Counted from the first letter of the stretch, positions 30,883-42,993 are shown. The stretch: 64,000 nt of DNA from Aralia elata (GCA_034770075.1 CM068385.1:45096721-45160720), one strand, 5' to 3'. Numbers and translations: made by a program. The notes: a model not told the origin generated them from the letters alone.

Positions 30883-32690
30883 TGAAAGTAGTATGCACAC
30901 AAGCCAATCATATTTGATATGATGTAGCATATACTTTGTAATCTTATTCATTTGTTAAAGGCATTCTACTTTATCTACATGGTGCTGTTATATTAAATGT
31001 GATAAACACATAGTTTTGAGCAATGCTTTTAGAATCATGATGGTGATCATGCTAATGAGATCTAAATTCAAGATAGCTCACAAACTAAAATCGTTCCTAA
31101 TCGTTGGATTACTAAAAAGGGGATTAGTGAATCCGGATAGATTAGTACATACGTTGCTTGCTCTTATGAAGAGGATGATTGATCTCATAATCATTTGTGT
31201 GGAGACACTAAAGCAAGTATGTAGGTGCTTATTAGAGAATAAGTTCACTGAACGTAGCTCGCTAAGGAATACCTAATGGAGTTTTACTCGCCTGTCAATA
31301 GGAATTCCTCTAGTGATAGTAGTACAAGTGATCCTTGGACTTGAGATCATCATAGTATCTTGTGTATGATGAGTTATACTTTGACATGTCCCTTAAGACC
31401 TTTAGGGTATATCAAAGGGTATGATTGGGTATAATAAGTTATACATGGAGATAGGTGAATGATCAACAAAAAATCTACCACTTCTAGTAAAAGGAGTGAA
31501 TGTCCTATGTGATTCGATAAATGACGACTCAGAAGTCTTTGGCCAAAGCAGAATGAAATTAGAAAGGAGTTTCTAATTTGCATTATCAGAGTTGTGCATT
31601 TGAAAATCGAAATACATATAATTAAATAAAATAAGACTTGACAGTAATTCCATGTCTTATATTTAATTGGGACATTGTATGGTAGAAGGATTGAATTGTA
31701 CGGTAACTATTCACTGAAAGGTTCTTTTGTGATTAATGTTGAAATCTATATTATCTGGAAAGTCGTTGATCGCTAAGGGGGCTTACCCTTATTGTAGAAT
31801 AAATATTATTTATTTAAATGAATTAAATAGTTTAATTTATTTATTTAAATAAGATTAGAATTGTTCTAATTGACTTATTCACAACCGGTTTAATATGGAG
31901 AACCTAAAGGGTCACACCGCAAAAGGAAAATATTTATTTAAGAAGTAAATAGCATAATTGTAATAATAAGTTAAGTGTATTTAATTTAATCTATGGAGAT
32001 AGAATAAATTAAATAGCTTAATATTTATTGTTTAATATTTTGGAAATATTAAATATAAATTAATAAGAGGAGTGTTATTATTATTATTACTATTACTATT
32101 ATTTAATTCCTAATAGGGATTGGGAATTAATTAATAGAAGTACTCTCTCATGAATTCCTAATTGGATTAGGAGTTCAATTAATTAAAGGAGTTTAATTAA
32201 AATAAAAATTCTAATCCTAAATAGTTTAGGAGGGTTCCCTATATCTATAAATAAGAGGAGTCTTATCATGATTTAGGGTTAGACAATTTACACACTCTTC
32301 CATGAGAATTGGAGAGAAAGAGTACTTGCAATTTCTATAGAGATAGAAACTAGGGTTTTGCCAACACCCATCTTCTTGAATAACTATTATTCCTTGGTGG
32401 ACCACCTCTAGAGGCCAAACACTTGGGTGGCTAACGTTGATCAAAGGAAGGAACCTCATTGGTGAAATTCAAGGAGAACGCGAATGAATTGGAGGTGAAC
32501 TTGTACCTGAGGAAGCACGGTTCTACGAGGGTATAATTTCTTAATCTCTATCTCTTTCGTTTAATTGATAATTGAGCATATGGATGATCATGGTGATGTT
32601 TTGTATGAAAAATTTTAAAATCCGTTTTATCGCGCTTCCGCACTATTTATGTAATTTGATTGCATATTCGCGTTGTGTACAAACCTAACA
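30883..32690 (+). repeat. Solo copia LTR with ATTTT duplication
   Basis: 1808 bases from TGAAAGTAGTATGC to CCTAACA, flanked by ATTTT at 30878-30882 and 32691-32695. The LTR at 41213 onward shows the empty site. It is the only full-length copia LTR in the window with both duplications, so it defines the ends. A TATA box is at 32246-32253. Solo LTRs arise by recombination between the two LTRs of one element. Confidence 0.95.
32246..32253 (+). promoter_or_regulatory. TATA box in the solo copia LTR
   Basis: TATAAATA, same place as at 26152. Confidence 0.6.
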
Positions 32691-33618
32691 ATTTTGATGG
32701 CTTACATGCCCACGTATAACCCCAACGCGTTTTAATGCTTGATTTGAATCGCGGTACCAAACAAAAGATTTCAAAGCCAAAACAATAAAGATTTTTCTAA
32801 AATCAATCAAATTAGGTTATTAGAATCACGAGGCTTAAAATTGAAAGTGCAAATGAATGTTGATTCCTCTTTAACGAGAAGGCAAGAAAAAATCGTTTTT
32901 TCAAAACATCACACAAAATGATTTTATAAATAAATGACGTTTTATTAAACCGTTGTGCATAGGGTTAAAGAGATCCTAGAAGTTGCCGTCATTCTCTGAA
33001 AGCAACGTATAGATCTCGATTCCTATTTTGACGAAGGTTTAAAAACTCTTGTTTTGACAAAACAACACCTAATGAAAACCTTGCAGTTTTGACAATTAAA
33101 ATTAAACCTTCCTAATAAAGAATAAAGCTTTCTCGTAGAAGCCGAAGGACATTCCAAAGCACTCTCAAAGCACGACTTTCCCTCAAAATCCAAACGATTC
33201 TTTCATATAAACTCACCACGACATTCACATAGGCACACACATACACACACACGCATACACAATATATTTCATGAATTAAAGGATAGGAAAGCATCGAGAT
33301 TGCGGTAACCGTGTTTCACGGAAGTCGAGGGGTGCCTAACACCTTCCCCTCGCTTAAGCAAGCCCCCGAACTCTATGAATCTCGGTTCGCAGACCAATTA
33401 ATTCGGAGTCACATATGAGCCATCGATTTATAAAAAACGAAAACTCGGATGAGTTGGTACATCCATTTCAAATATACCAACTGGCGACTCTGGTTAATTG
33501 GCTCATCATAAAAAACGATCTTTCAAAACCCCGTCGACATCATTGCCGACCCTTTTCCCCAAACATCACCTAATGAAAAGGAAAAAATCGGAAAGGGCGA
33601 GAAACCGGCGTCGACAGC

Positions 33619-33635
33619 TGGCGACTCTGCTGGGG
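33619..33635 (+). other. Primer binding site of Tat-3
   Basis: TGGCGACTCTGCTGGGG, two bases after the LTR. It loses identity with Tat-1 after the GGGG. Confidence 0.8.
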
Positions 33636-34472
33636 AATATTAGAGGGCTTAAGCCGCGTTTAAATCTTGATGCTACCCTATCCTTTAAAAATTCATGAAT
33701 GTGTATGTGCGTGCGATATTTTGATTTTTTTTTACCTTTTGTTGTGTGAATGTGTGTTTTACCAATGAATGAATGGTTGAATGGAATTGCTTTACTTTAA
33801 AGTAATCATTTGCATACGGTGAGGACGATGAATGTGAATGTATGTTGAGAGAGTACCTCCTCCTGAGGCGAACCTGTCGGTTGCTTATTACTGGACTCGA
33901 AGGGGCTGCTCCCCGGAGATGGCTCAGAAACGCACCACCCAAATCCGCTCCAATCGAAAGGATTCAGACGAGTAGATTGCGAAGATTTGGGGACCTTCAT
34001 GCCGAAAAGCCCGCGAGAGTAACCCTAGGGTAGGTCAGCCTCTGATAAACCTAACGGAAGGGAAGCTTCTTCATGCTCTTTTATCGTTCAGTCAAATAAA
34101 TAAATGTCATGTAAATAGCATACAACTGTCATACCGACATCATCATAATAAATATGTCCTGTATCATGTGATTACATCACCTGCACATATAAAGGGAATA
34201 CTGACTTGGTTTTGCAGGAAGGCCATTCATACCACGTACCAAGGTTTTCTAAAACTTCTGAATACTATCCTGTCATCAAAACACTGACCTTGTTTTGCAG
34301 GATAAGATTAGAGAACCGGAAAAAAAAATGAATAATAATCAGGCATCAGTGTTGACATGCATCTGCCAACTTGTAACTGGCACAGTACTAAACTACGACC
34401 CTTGTTTGTTTTGTGAGATTGTCCCTAGAACCCAACTGAGAGGCCGTAAAGTCCATACTCCACCCATCCAAA
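33636..34472 (+). other. Tat-3 leader
   Basis: The first 400 bases match the Tat-1 leader. After that only short unsupported ORFs occur. TTTTGCAGG occurs twice (near 34211 and 34293), reminiscent of acceptor sites, but this is weak. No gene. Confidence 0.5.
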
Positions 34473-34995
34473 TGGCAGAAGCCGGTAGCCATGAAATTAC
34501 AGTTCTGCCACTCCAACAATACGGCCAAATACGAGGGATGCATCCTAGGACTGAGATTAGCCCTGGGAATTGCGGTACAGACTTGTCCGGCCTATGAGGA
34601 TCAGATCAGAGAGATCTCCCATAGTGACGCCCCTCCTAAATGGGCTTGGTATCAAAACATTAAAGAGTTCCTCCAAGACAGCTCCTCTCCCGAAAATGCA
34701 GATCTGGCCGAAGAAAGGCGGAGATGATTTGCATAAATGGGACCTAGCTACGGGACTGCTGAGATATCTGGAAGCCGAAGAAGCCCACTGATTAATGAAC
34801 GAAGTACATGGCGATGTGTGCGGAGCCCATATGACAAGAACATTTTTGGCAAAGAAAATCATGTGAACGGGTCACTACTGGCTAACCATGAAAACTGACT
34901 GCGATACTCATGTCAAGAAATGCCATCAATGCCAGATCCATGCCAATGCGATCCATGCACCCCCTAATGAACTCCATTGCTTGACCTCACCGTGG
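34473..34995 (+). pseudogene. Tat-3 fragment of archaeal-type RNase H and integrase zinc domain
   Basis: 34493-34578 encodes the second RNase H part around SNNTAKYEGCILGL, equal to about 11113-11180 of Tat-1. It then skips to the pre-integrase region (PPKWAWYQNIKEFL) and the integrase zinc domain (VHGDVCGAHM, TGHYWLTMKTDCDTHVKKCHQCQ) up to about 34995. Several stops, for example TGA in place of a codon before TGHYW, and frameshifts break it. All RT and the integrase core are absent. The fragment lies before the pol start fragment, the reverse of normal order. Confidence 0.85.
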
Positions 34996-35004
34996 TCGGT
35001 TGGA

Positions 35005-35419
35005 CCGTGCAACAGGTGATATCCAGGAAGGGGTAAATCCAGGATGATAGCAGTGAATCCCGGCCAGTAGAAGATCAATGGGTTTTAAAATTCTGAGTTT
35101 ATTTCAAATCCCTGCACGCTCATGTCACTTTGTCATGTTATCCAAAAAAGAAGATCATGTGCTGAAATGTTTTATATCTATGACAAGCATTCCTGTTTTA
35201 TTTCAGGTACCCGATTTGAGGCATTCTAGCCTGACAAACAATAGGCCAAATTTGAAAGAGGATCACGATTTTGGTATAGAGCTAGATTTTGATCTGATGG
35301 GGATTGAGCAGGGCGAGACAAATATCGACAATACGCCTGACGAGATCAAAGGATGGGTCGAAGACAAACCCAAACCCAACTTGGATCAAACCCTAGCCAT
35401 CAAACATCAGAACCCCTAA
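35005..35419 (+). pseudogene. Tat-3 fragment of the gag-pro/pol junction with intron relic
   Basis: 35011-35032 equals the end of the Tat-1 G-patch segment. A donor GG/GTAAAT is at 35033 and an acceptor TTTTATTTCAG ends at 35206, giving a 174-base intron at the same place as in Tat-1. Exon sequence from 35207 encodes the acidic Pol N-terminus (ELDFDLMGIEQ, then EIKGWVEDKPKPN) and stops at 35419. RT itself is missing. The ATG at 35078 lies inside the intron. Confidence 0.85.
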
Positions 35420-35458
35420 CAATCACAAAGAACCCGGAGTAGGGGCAAATTCGGCCAC

Positions 35459-35545
35459 CAAAAAAAAAAGAAAAAAAAAAGAAAAAAAAGAAAAAAAAAT
35501 CAAAAAAAATCAAAAAAATCAAAAAATCAAAAAAATCAAAAATCC
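35459..35545. repeat. A-rich tract with AAAAAATC units
   Basis: Long runs of A with G, then TC, spaced 7-9 bases. The matching tract in Tat-4 (43980-44033) is shorter. Confidence 0.9.
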
Positions 35546-36122
35546 CCCAAACCTTTCAACAAGTCAAAGGACCGGATCTTCCGTTAGCTCAGCGAGATAC
35601 CGATGCGACCAGTACGAGAGAGATCACAAAAAAAAGCAACTTAACACTGGGGCATTTGTCAATTACCCAGGAAGTGATGACGTGCAAATTGGCACCCATG
35701 CAACAATCCCATCAACATGCACAATCATCATTAAGTGCTACCTCATGTCAATTCAATATTCAACGGTACGATCATCTGGCATTTGTCAAGCATAGTTTCC
35801 TAGGATACGATGACCCGCCTGAAAGGGGGATTTTATTTGGCTTGATAGGAATCGGATTAATTCTGACAAGCAACCGTGGAGCACGATCGTGAGTATGATT
35901 AGACGAAGAGGGCTATTCAACCTTTTGATCGGGTACAAAGCCTTAATTCAAAGCAACGTTTGCGACAGAATCGACCTCATGTGACAGCCTTCATTTTGCA
36001 TTTGCACAAACTTTCAGTTGTGGGGTATAAAACTATGACGACGTTGATGGCCATTAACACGTAGTCAGACAGTCAATAATTATCAATATCAAGAAGTCAG
36101 ACGATAAATGATTATCAAAATA
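35546..36122. other. Unassigned Tat-3 internal sequence
   Basis: An ORF of 78 codons (35656-35892) resembles nothing I know and is kept almost unchanged in Tat-4 only because the copies are nearly identical. No supported feature. Confidence 0.4.
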
Positions 36123-36625
36123 ATGTCTCGAATCGTGGCCTGGGTTATTCAAGAAATTAAGCCCGAGGGGTGTCTCTACACCTGGTGCCCTAAAGCCATC
36201 TGGTTTGGGAGTCGCTAGCCCAACACTCGTTACATGGGTAACTCAGAGCCTAAGAAAACGAGCATTACAGTAGGGGAGGCCCGAGCAGATTCGAATCGTG
36301 GCATGGGCTACTCGAGTAATTAAGCCTAAAGGGTGTCTCTGCATCTGGTGCCCTAAAGCCGTCTGGTTTGGGAGTCACCGGCCCAACACTCGCTACATGG
36401 GTAACTCAAGCCTAAGAAAACGAATCTTGCGTAAGGTCAAGCAAAGACTGAATGGGGCAGACCACCAGCTTGTCTCGAACCGTGGCCTTTGTTACTCGAA
36501 TTAATAAACCCGAAGGGGTGTCTGTACACCTAATGCCCCAAAACCGTCTGGTTTGGGAGTTATTGGTCCAAAACTCGTTAAATGGGTAACTTTGAATAGC
36601 CTAAGAAAACGAGACAAGTGAAGTG
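36123..36625. repeat. Tandem repeat of about 163-184 bp in Tat-3
   Basis: Three diverged copies starting at 36128, 36291 and 36475, each with TCGAATCGTGGC-like starts, GGTGTCTCT and CTGGTTTGGGAGTC. Tat-4 has one and a half copies (44624-44857). Confidence 0.85.
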
Positions 36626-37849
36626 GGCTAATAAAAAGAAAAGATAATACGAAAAAAAAACTCTCGGCCTTAAACAAGAAGTCATAGAAGAGAAACCCCT
36701 ACTGAGTGATGCATCGCACCGTGCATTTGTCATATGACGTCAATCCTGCTAAGAACGTTGTCGAGAATAAAGTCAGGATACCTTTGACGAGGGAAGGTAG
36801 TTCTTTTGAATTCGACCTTACTCACGTACAATGACCATGAATGCTTGAAGGTGTTCTTACGATTTCATAACTCGTCAAATAGAAAATCATCAACTCACGA
36901 GGGATTAAAAAAATAAAAATAAAATAAAATAAAATAAAATAAAATAAAATAACTTCCAATCTAGTACATTCACGGTTCACAACTTGCTAGATTGTGCGAT
37001 CAACAGATATTCAATTTCATGTGCTTTAACTGCATTTTTGTCGAGATTATAATATCTTTGTGTTGAACTAACACTAACGGCCCGAGCCTTCAAGTTTTGG
37101 CATTTGTTAGTCATCTGATATGCAGGATCTAGCAGAGCTGTGGATAACTCAGCACGGTGAACATCGCGAGTTTTCGATAGAAATTCTTGGTAACAACACG
37201 CGCCAAGGCTGGGGCAGTTAAGAATCGTGAAATGGAAGGAAGCTGAGGCTGCACAGAACTTCTCGTCATTAGGCCTCTCCCCAATCCTGACTATCATTGC
37301 CTCGACATCCAAATGATCCACGTGCATGAGCATATACAAGGATGATATAATGCGGGACAACAGCATATCGGCCATCAGAAATGATCAAGGGGCCAAGGAG
37401 CCAACATAGTTGTCGATCATCACAGAGAGCGAAACAGACTGCCTCAACTCAATGAAATGAAGACGACGAAGAACAGACAGAGTACCAGACCAGGGTTGAA
37501 GTCTAGAAACTACACTTCACGACGCGGCGTGATCCAATCAAATGTTGGCAAACAACGACGACTGTCGAATCGTATCATTTGACTGAACAGGGGTCATTTC
37601 TATCTAAACATATGTTGTGCACATGCATCTGTCCATAACATATCTGCCAGATCATGCATAACATCTTTTGCATGCATGCAGGTACGATCAAAATGAAAAT
37701 CCTCAGGAAAGTACAAGCGCGTCGCTTTCAACCTCACGAATGATCAGACTGTGATGGCTTTTGCGGCATTGTAAGTGGACGATGCTGGTGGGAGATCCAG
37801 GACAAAAGCCGATCACACATACCACTTCGAGAAATCACTCAAATCCATT
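36626..37849. other. Tat-3 internal spacer
   Basis: 1.2 kb with a (TAAAA)n microsatellite at about 36906-36952, one unrecognised minus-strand ORF (36977-37375), and a changed copy of the ACAGGGGTCATT motif near 37585. It occupies the place of the antisense genes of Tat-1, but I cannot align it to them. Confidence 0.4.
36977..37375 (-). CDS. Unrecognised antisense ORF in Tat-3
   Basis: 132 codons from ATG 37375. The N-terminus is methionine- and leucine-rich (MADMLLSRIISSLYMLMHV), the rest mixed with scattered Cys, and there is no motif I can name. It has the same strand and relative position as the antisense genes of Tat-1, which is the only reason to list it. It may be a chance ORF or a remnant of a different antisense gene. 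It lies beyond the point where Tat-4 ends, so no second copy is available for comparison. Confidence 0.2.
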   Translation of the reverse strand: MADMLLSRIISSLYMLMHVDHLDVEAMIVRIGERPNDEKFCAASASFHFTILNCPSLGACCYQEFLSKTRDVHRAELSTALLDPAYQMTNKCQNLKARAVSVSSTQRYYNLDKNAVKAHEIEYLLIAQSSKL

Positions 37850-38303
37850 CAATGACCCCTGGGAAGGGCTGGTATCCAACCAATCAATGACCCCTGGGAG
37901 GGGCTGGTATCCAAACAATCAGTGACCCCTGGGAAGGGCTGCTATCCAAACAATCAATGACCCCTGGGAAGGGCTGGTATCCAAACAAGAAGTGAACTTG
38001 GGAAGGCATCCAAGCAAACCACAACAAGGTGGTGAGCAAACCTGGGAAGGCATCCAAGCAAACCACAACAAGATGGTGAGCACCCTGGAAAGGGTTGAGA
38101 TCCAAACAACTAACACCCTGGGAAGGGCTGAGATCCAAACCACTAACACCCTGGGAAGGGCTGGTATCCAAACAACTAGCACCCTGGGAAGGGATGGTAT
38201 CCAAACAACTAGCACCTTGGGAAGGGCTGAGATCCAAACACTAACACCCTGGGAAGGGCTGAGATCCAAACAACTAACCACCCTGGGAAGGGCTGAGATC
38301 TAA
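37850..38303. repeat. Minisatellite of 32-36 bp in Tat-3
   Basis: About 12 units of CCCTGGGAAGGGCTGGTATCC type. Spacer words change along the array, and two longer units are present near 37990-38085. Units reappear at 39464-39520 on the other side of the 140-bp array. Confidence 0.9.
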
Positions 38304-39452
38304 GACAATCGACCGGCGACGATAACCGGCGATTACGAGATGGATGTCCGGCGACGAAAACCGGCTCCGACAAGATAACCAACCGGCGACGATAACCGGG
38401 GATTACGAGATGGGTGACCGGCGACGATACCCGGCCCCGACAAGACAATCGACCGGCAACGATAACCGGCGATTACGAGATGGATGTTCGGTGACGAAAA
38501 CCGGCTCCGACAAGATAACCAACCGGCGACGATAACCGGGGGTTACGAGATGGGTGACCGGCGACGATACCCGGCCCCGACAAGATAATCGACCGGCGAC
38601 GATAACCGGTGATTACGAGATGGATGTCCGGCGACGAAAACCGGCTCCGACAAGATAACCAACCGGCGACGATAACCGGGGGTTACGAGATGGGTGACCG
38701 GCGACGATACCCGGCCCCGACAAGACAATCGACCAGCAACGATAACCGGCGATTACGAGATGGATGTCCGGCGACGAAAACCGGCTCCGACAAGATAACC
38801 AACCGGCGACGATAACCGGGGGTTACGAGATGGGTGACCGGCGACGATACCCAGCCCCGACAAGACAATCGACCGGCGACGATAACCGGCGATTACGAGA
38901 TGGATGTCTGGCGACGAAAACCGGCTCCGACAAGATAACCAACCGGCGACGATAACCGGGGGTTACGAGATGGGTGACCGGCGACGATACCCGGCCCCGA
39001 CAAGACAATCGACCGGCGACGATAACCGGCGATTACGAGATGGATGTCTGGCGACGAAAACCAGCTCCGACAAGATAACCAACCGGCGACGATAACCGGG
39101 GGTTACGAGATGGGTGACCGGCGACGATACCCGGCCCCGACAAGACAATCGACCAGCGACGATAACCGGCGATTACGAGATGGATGTCCGACGACGAAAA
39201 CCGGCTCTGACAAGATAACCAACCGGCGACGATACCCGGCGGTTACGAGGTGGGTGACCGGCGACGATACCCGGCCCCGACAAGATGATCGACTGGCGAC
39301 GATAACCAGCGGTTACGAGATGGGTGACCGGCGACGATACCCGGCCCCGACGAGACGATCGACCGGCGACGATAACCGGCGATTACGAGATGGGTGACCG
39401 GCGACGAAACCCGGCCCCGACGAGACGATCGACCGGCGACGATAACCGGCGG
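38304..39452. repeat. 140-bp higher-order tandem array in Tat-3
   Basis: Alternating 70-base A and B monomers, related to the Tat-1 70-base unit: A has GAGATGGATGTCCGGCGACG, B has GAGATGGGTGACCGGCGACG. About six A-B dimers, then B-like monomers from about 39230. ORFs on both strands here follow the repeat and are not genes. Confidence 0.95.
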
Positions 39453-39897
39453 TCAACGAACCCCTGGGAAGGGCTGGTATCCAAACAATCAATGACCCCT
39501 GGGAAGGGCTGAGATCCAAGCAAACCCCGATAAACGGTGACACCTGTGGAACCGTATCAAAAGACTGTACAGGGGTCATTTTTTCATCAAATTTACATTT
39601 TAAATGTTATGTCACATGCATTGAATAGATGATAATTCTGTACGTGATCCATGCGGGTTAGGTGTCAAGGTCCTAGCCTATCAGAGTCAAAAGTGATGGT
39701 TGCCAAGAAACGATGTACGAGGACGAACTCCAAGGATGCCCTTCAAAGCTAGTCAGGAGAATAACTTCCTTTGATGACAATGAGATGGAATAAGGTGATT
39801 ACGAGAGGGGTGACCGGATACGAGACCCGGCACTCACAGGACAATCGACCGGATACGAGACCCGGCGATTACGAGACGAGCGACAGGTCAGGGATTG
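39453..39897. other. Spacer after the Tat-3 arrays
   Basis: Two minisatellite units (39464-39520), the AAGACTGTACAGGGGTCATT motif (about 39560-39582), then unique sequence and a short degenerate return of the 70-base repeat near 39795-39890. No gene. Confidence 0.5.
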
Positions 39898-40065
39898 ATG
39901 CATTGACACCTTTACGAATGTGTTGCATGCCTTACATCTTGCGTTGCATCATAAGTTGTATGTGTTGCATCACGTATGTATTGTCATTCTTCTACACTGT
40001 CATTCATGCATCGGGTGTCTATTTCTTTATCCTGTTCATTTCATTTAACATTTCATAAACATGAT
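39898..40065 (+). promoter_or_regulatory. Conserved pre-PPT block of Tat-3
   Basis: Matches 18587-18748 of Tat-1 with few changes, although most of the internal region differs. See the Tat-1 entry for the proposed role. Confidence 0.5.
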
Positions 40066-40078
40066 AAAGAGGGGCAGC
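40066..40078 (+). other. Polypurine tract of Tat-3
   Basis: AAAGAGGGGCAGC, identical to Tat-1, directly before the LTR. Confidence 0.9.
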
Positions 40079-42135
40079 TGTAGACACCCAAATTTTGCAC
40101 TTCGTATACTAATCCTGACAGGAGGGCAAATTCGGGAAATGAACCGGCCTGCGAGAGCAAAGGATGGACGAGTGCGGACATTCGACGCCACCGCGACGAT
40201 TTACAACCGAAACTGACGTGACAACAAGGCTGTCCAATTTGCGCATTTCCGGATGATGTGGCACATCTCCCAGTAATTCCCGGACTGCAAAATACAAGCC
40301 TATCGGCGAGAACCGACGTCGCGACACGAGAATCGAGATGTGGCCCGAAAATCGAGAAAATCAGCCCACCCAGCCGCGGATTGATCTGCGGCCAATGATT
40401 AAAATAATTGAAGTGCGCGGCGGGCGGCTGAGCGGCTGAAGTGCGCGGCGGGCGCGGAGAAACCGAGGCCAGCCGCAGATCAATCTGCGGCCAGCCGCGG
40501 ATTGATCTGCGGCCAGCCGCGGATCTATCTGCGGCTGCCTAGGGCAGCCCCTTATCAGGCCATTTTGCATACAGAAACAAAAAAAACAGAGAGAGAGGAG
40601 GCGGCAGCAGTTCGGAAAGAAAAAGAAAACAGCAGAAATTAAGGGAGAAAATAGTGAGAAATAGTGAGAAATTGTACCCATTTTGTGAGATTACATCTCA
40701 TATTTTCTACTCTATTCAATACACAAATTCATACATATTGTGGGGATTATTTGCAAGGTGAAAAATCCTTTGTTTTAGCATTTTGTTATACCATTTTTGC
40801 CAAGATTTTTGTCATCCGAATTATCTTGAATGTCGTTGTTCTTGAATATTGATGTGAATCCATGGATTGAGGGCTATTAGTGAGGGATCCAAATGGAATG
40901 AATTCCTCCTAATGGCCCGATGATTGTCCATTTGGTGAATTTTTAGCTCGTTGTAATGATGTATTGTGCATAGATTGTTTAGATTGCTATTTTTAGGATC
41001 TTGTGGGTGTGTAGCGATTTTGGATGTGAGCCTAGGAGCGCGACCCCGTGGTCCAAATCCGATGATGGACATTTTTTTTGATATATGTAGTAGGAGCGAT
41101 GTAGTCTTCGTTGTAAATATGTAATCGTCGGGCCTTAAAACGACGCCAAGGCGAGAATCGGGTTTAAGGCCCCGTAATAGTGAAATATGTGATTGTGGGC
41201 GTTTGGGTTATTTTGATGGCTTACATGCCCACGAATAACCCCAACGCGTTTTAATGCTTGATTTGAATCGCGGTACCAAACAAAAGATTTCAAAGCCAAA
41301 ACAATAAAGATTTTTCTAAAATCAATCAAGTTAGGTTATTAGAATCACGAGGCTTAAAATTGAAAGTGCAAATGAATGTTGATTCCTCTTTAACGAGAAG
41401 GCAAGAAAAAATCATTTTTTCAAAACATCACACAAAATGATTTTATAAATAAATGACGTTTTATTAAACCGTTGTGCATAGGGTTAAAGAGATCCTAGAA
41501 GTTGCCGTCATTCTCTGAAAGCAACGTATAGATCTCGATTCCTATTTTGACGAAGGTTTAAAAACTCTTGTTTTGCCAAAACAACACCTAATGAAAACCT
41601 TGCAGTTTTGACAATTAAAATCAAACCTTCCTAATAAAGAATAAAGCTTTCTCGTAGAAGCCGAAGGACATTCCAAAGCACTCTCAAAGCACGACTTTCC
41701 CTCAAAATCCAAACGATTCTTTCATATAAACTCACCACGACATTCACATAGGCACACACATACACACACGCGCATACACAATACATTTCATGAATTAAAG
41801 GATAGGAAAGCATCGAGATTGCGGTAACCGTGTTTCACGGAAGTCGGGGGGTGCCTAACACCTTCCCCTCGCTTAAGCAAGCCCCCGAACTCTATGAATC
41901 TCGGTTCGCAGACCAATTAATTCAGAGTCACATATGAGCCATCGATTTATAAAAAACGAAAACTCGGATGAGTTAGTACATCCATTTCAAATATACCAAC
42001 TGGCGACTCTGGTTAATTGGCTCATCATAAAAAATGATCTTTCAAAACCCCGTCGACATCAATGCCAACCCTTTTCCCCAAACATCACCTAATGAAAAGG
42101 AAAAAATCAAAAAGGGCAAGAAACCGGCGTCGACA
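40079..42135 (+). repeat. Tat-3 3' LTR, also 5' LTR of the partial Tat-4
   Basis: 2057 bases. It is followed not by flank but by another primer site and internal region, so two elements share it. It shows the uninterrupted target of the solo copia LTR near 41213. Stem-loop at 41130-41172. Confidence 0.95.
41130..41172 (+). other. Conserved LTR stem-loop (shared Tat-3/Tat-4 LTR)
   Basis: Arms 41130-41139 and 41163-41172 are unchanged. Confidence 0.6.
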
Positions 42136-42993
42136 GCTGGCGACTCTGTTGGGGAATATTAGAGGGCTTAAGCCGCGTTTAAATCTTGATGCTACCCTAT
42201 CCTTTAAAAATTCATGAATGTGTATGTGCGTGCGATATTTTGATTTTTTTTTTTACCTTTTGTTGTGTGAATGTGTGTTTTACCAATGAATGAATGGTTG
42301 AATGGAATTGCTTTACTTTAAAGTAATCATTTGCATACGGTGAGGACGATGAATGTGAATGTATGTTGAGAGAGTACCTCCTCCTGAGGCGAACCTGTCG
42401 GTTGCTTATTACTGGACTCGAAGGGGCTGCTCCCCGGAGATGGCTCAGGAAACGCACCACCCAAATCCGCTCTAATCGAAAGGATTCAGACGAGTAGATT
42501 GCGAAGATTTGGGGACCTTCATGCCGAAAAGCCCGTGAGAGTAACCCTAGGGTAGGTCAGCCTCTGATAAACCTAACGGAAGGGAAGCTTCTTCATGCTC
42601 TTTTATCGTTCAGTCAAATAAATAAATGTCATGTAAATAGCATACAACTGTCATACCGACATCATCATAATAAATATGTCTTGTATCATGTGATTACATC
42701 ACCTGCACATATAAAGGGAATACTGACTTGGTTTTGCAGGAAGGCCATTCATACCATGTACCAAGGTTTTCTAAAACTTCTGAATACTATCCTGTCATCA
42801 AACACTGACCTTGTTTTGCAGGATAAGATTAGAGAACCGAAAAAAAAAATGAATAATAATCAGGCATCAGTGTTGACATGCATCTGCCAACTTGTAACTG
42901 GCACAGTACTAAACTACGGCCCTTGTTTATTTTGTGAGATTGCCCCTAGAACCCAACTGAGAGGCCGTAAAGTCCATACTCCACCCATCCAAA

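Larger units (their letters stand above)
29746..33616 (+). repeat. Tat-3 5' LTR, interrupted by a solo copia LTR
   Basis: Parts 29746-30882 and 32696-33616 together make 2058 bases, matching the 3' LTR at 40079-42135 closely. Contains three palindromic cassettes (30038-30060, 30136-30208) and the stem-loop (30798-30840). Confidence 0.95.
29746..42135 (+). mobile_element. Tat-3: non-autonomous, rearranged Tat element
   Basis: 5' LTR 29746-33616 (split by a solo copia LTR), primer site, short leader, scrambled pol fragments, an A-rich tract, three kinds of tandem repeat, a conserved block, polypurine tract and 3' LTR (40079-42135). Without the copia insert it is about 10.6 kb. No gag or protease is present, so it would need proteins in trans. 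It lies inside Copia-B. Confidence 0.9.

Noticed and set aside
31016..31276. ORFs in the copia LTRs (also 26251-26463, 27020-27205, 63145-63357)
   Set aside because: LTR sequence with no known product; reading frames are not kept between copies.
38344..39397. Many Arg-rich ORFs on both strands in the repeat array
   Set aside because: They recur with the repeat period in several frames; this reflects composition and period, not coding.
38304..39452. CRISPR-like regular repeats
   Set aside because: Units are contiguous with no unique spacers, lie inside a plant retroelement, and vary as tandem repeats do.
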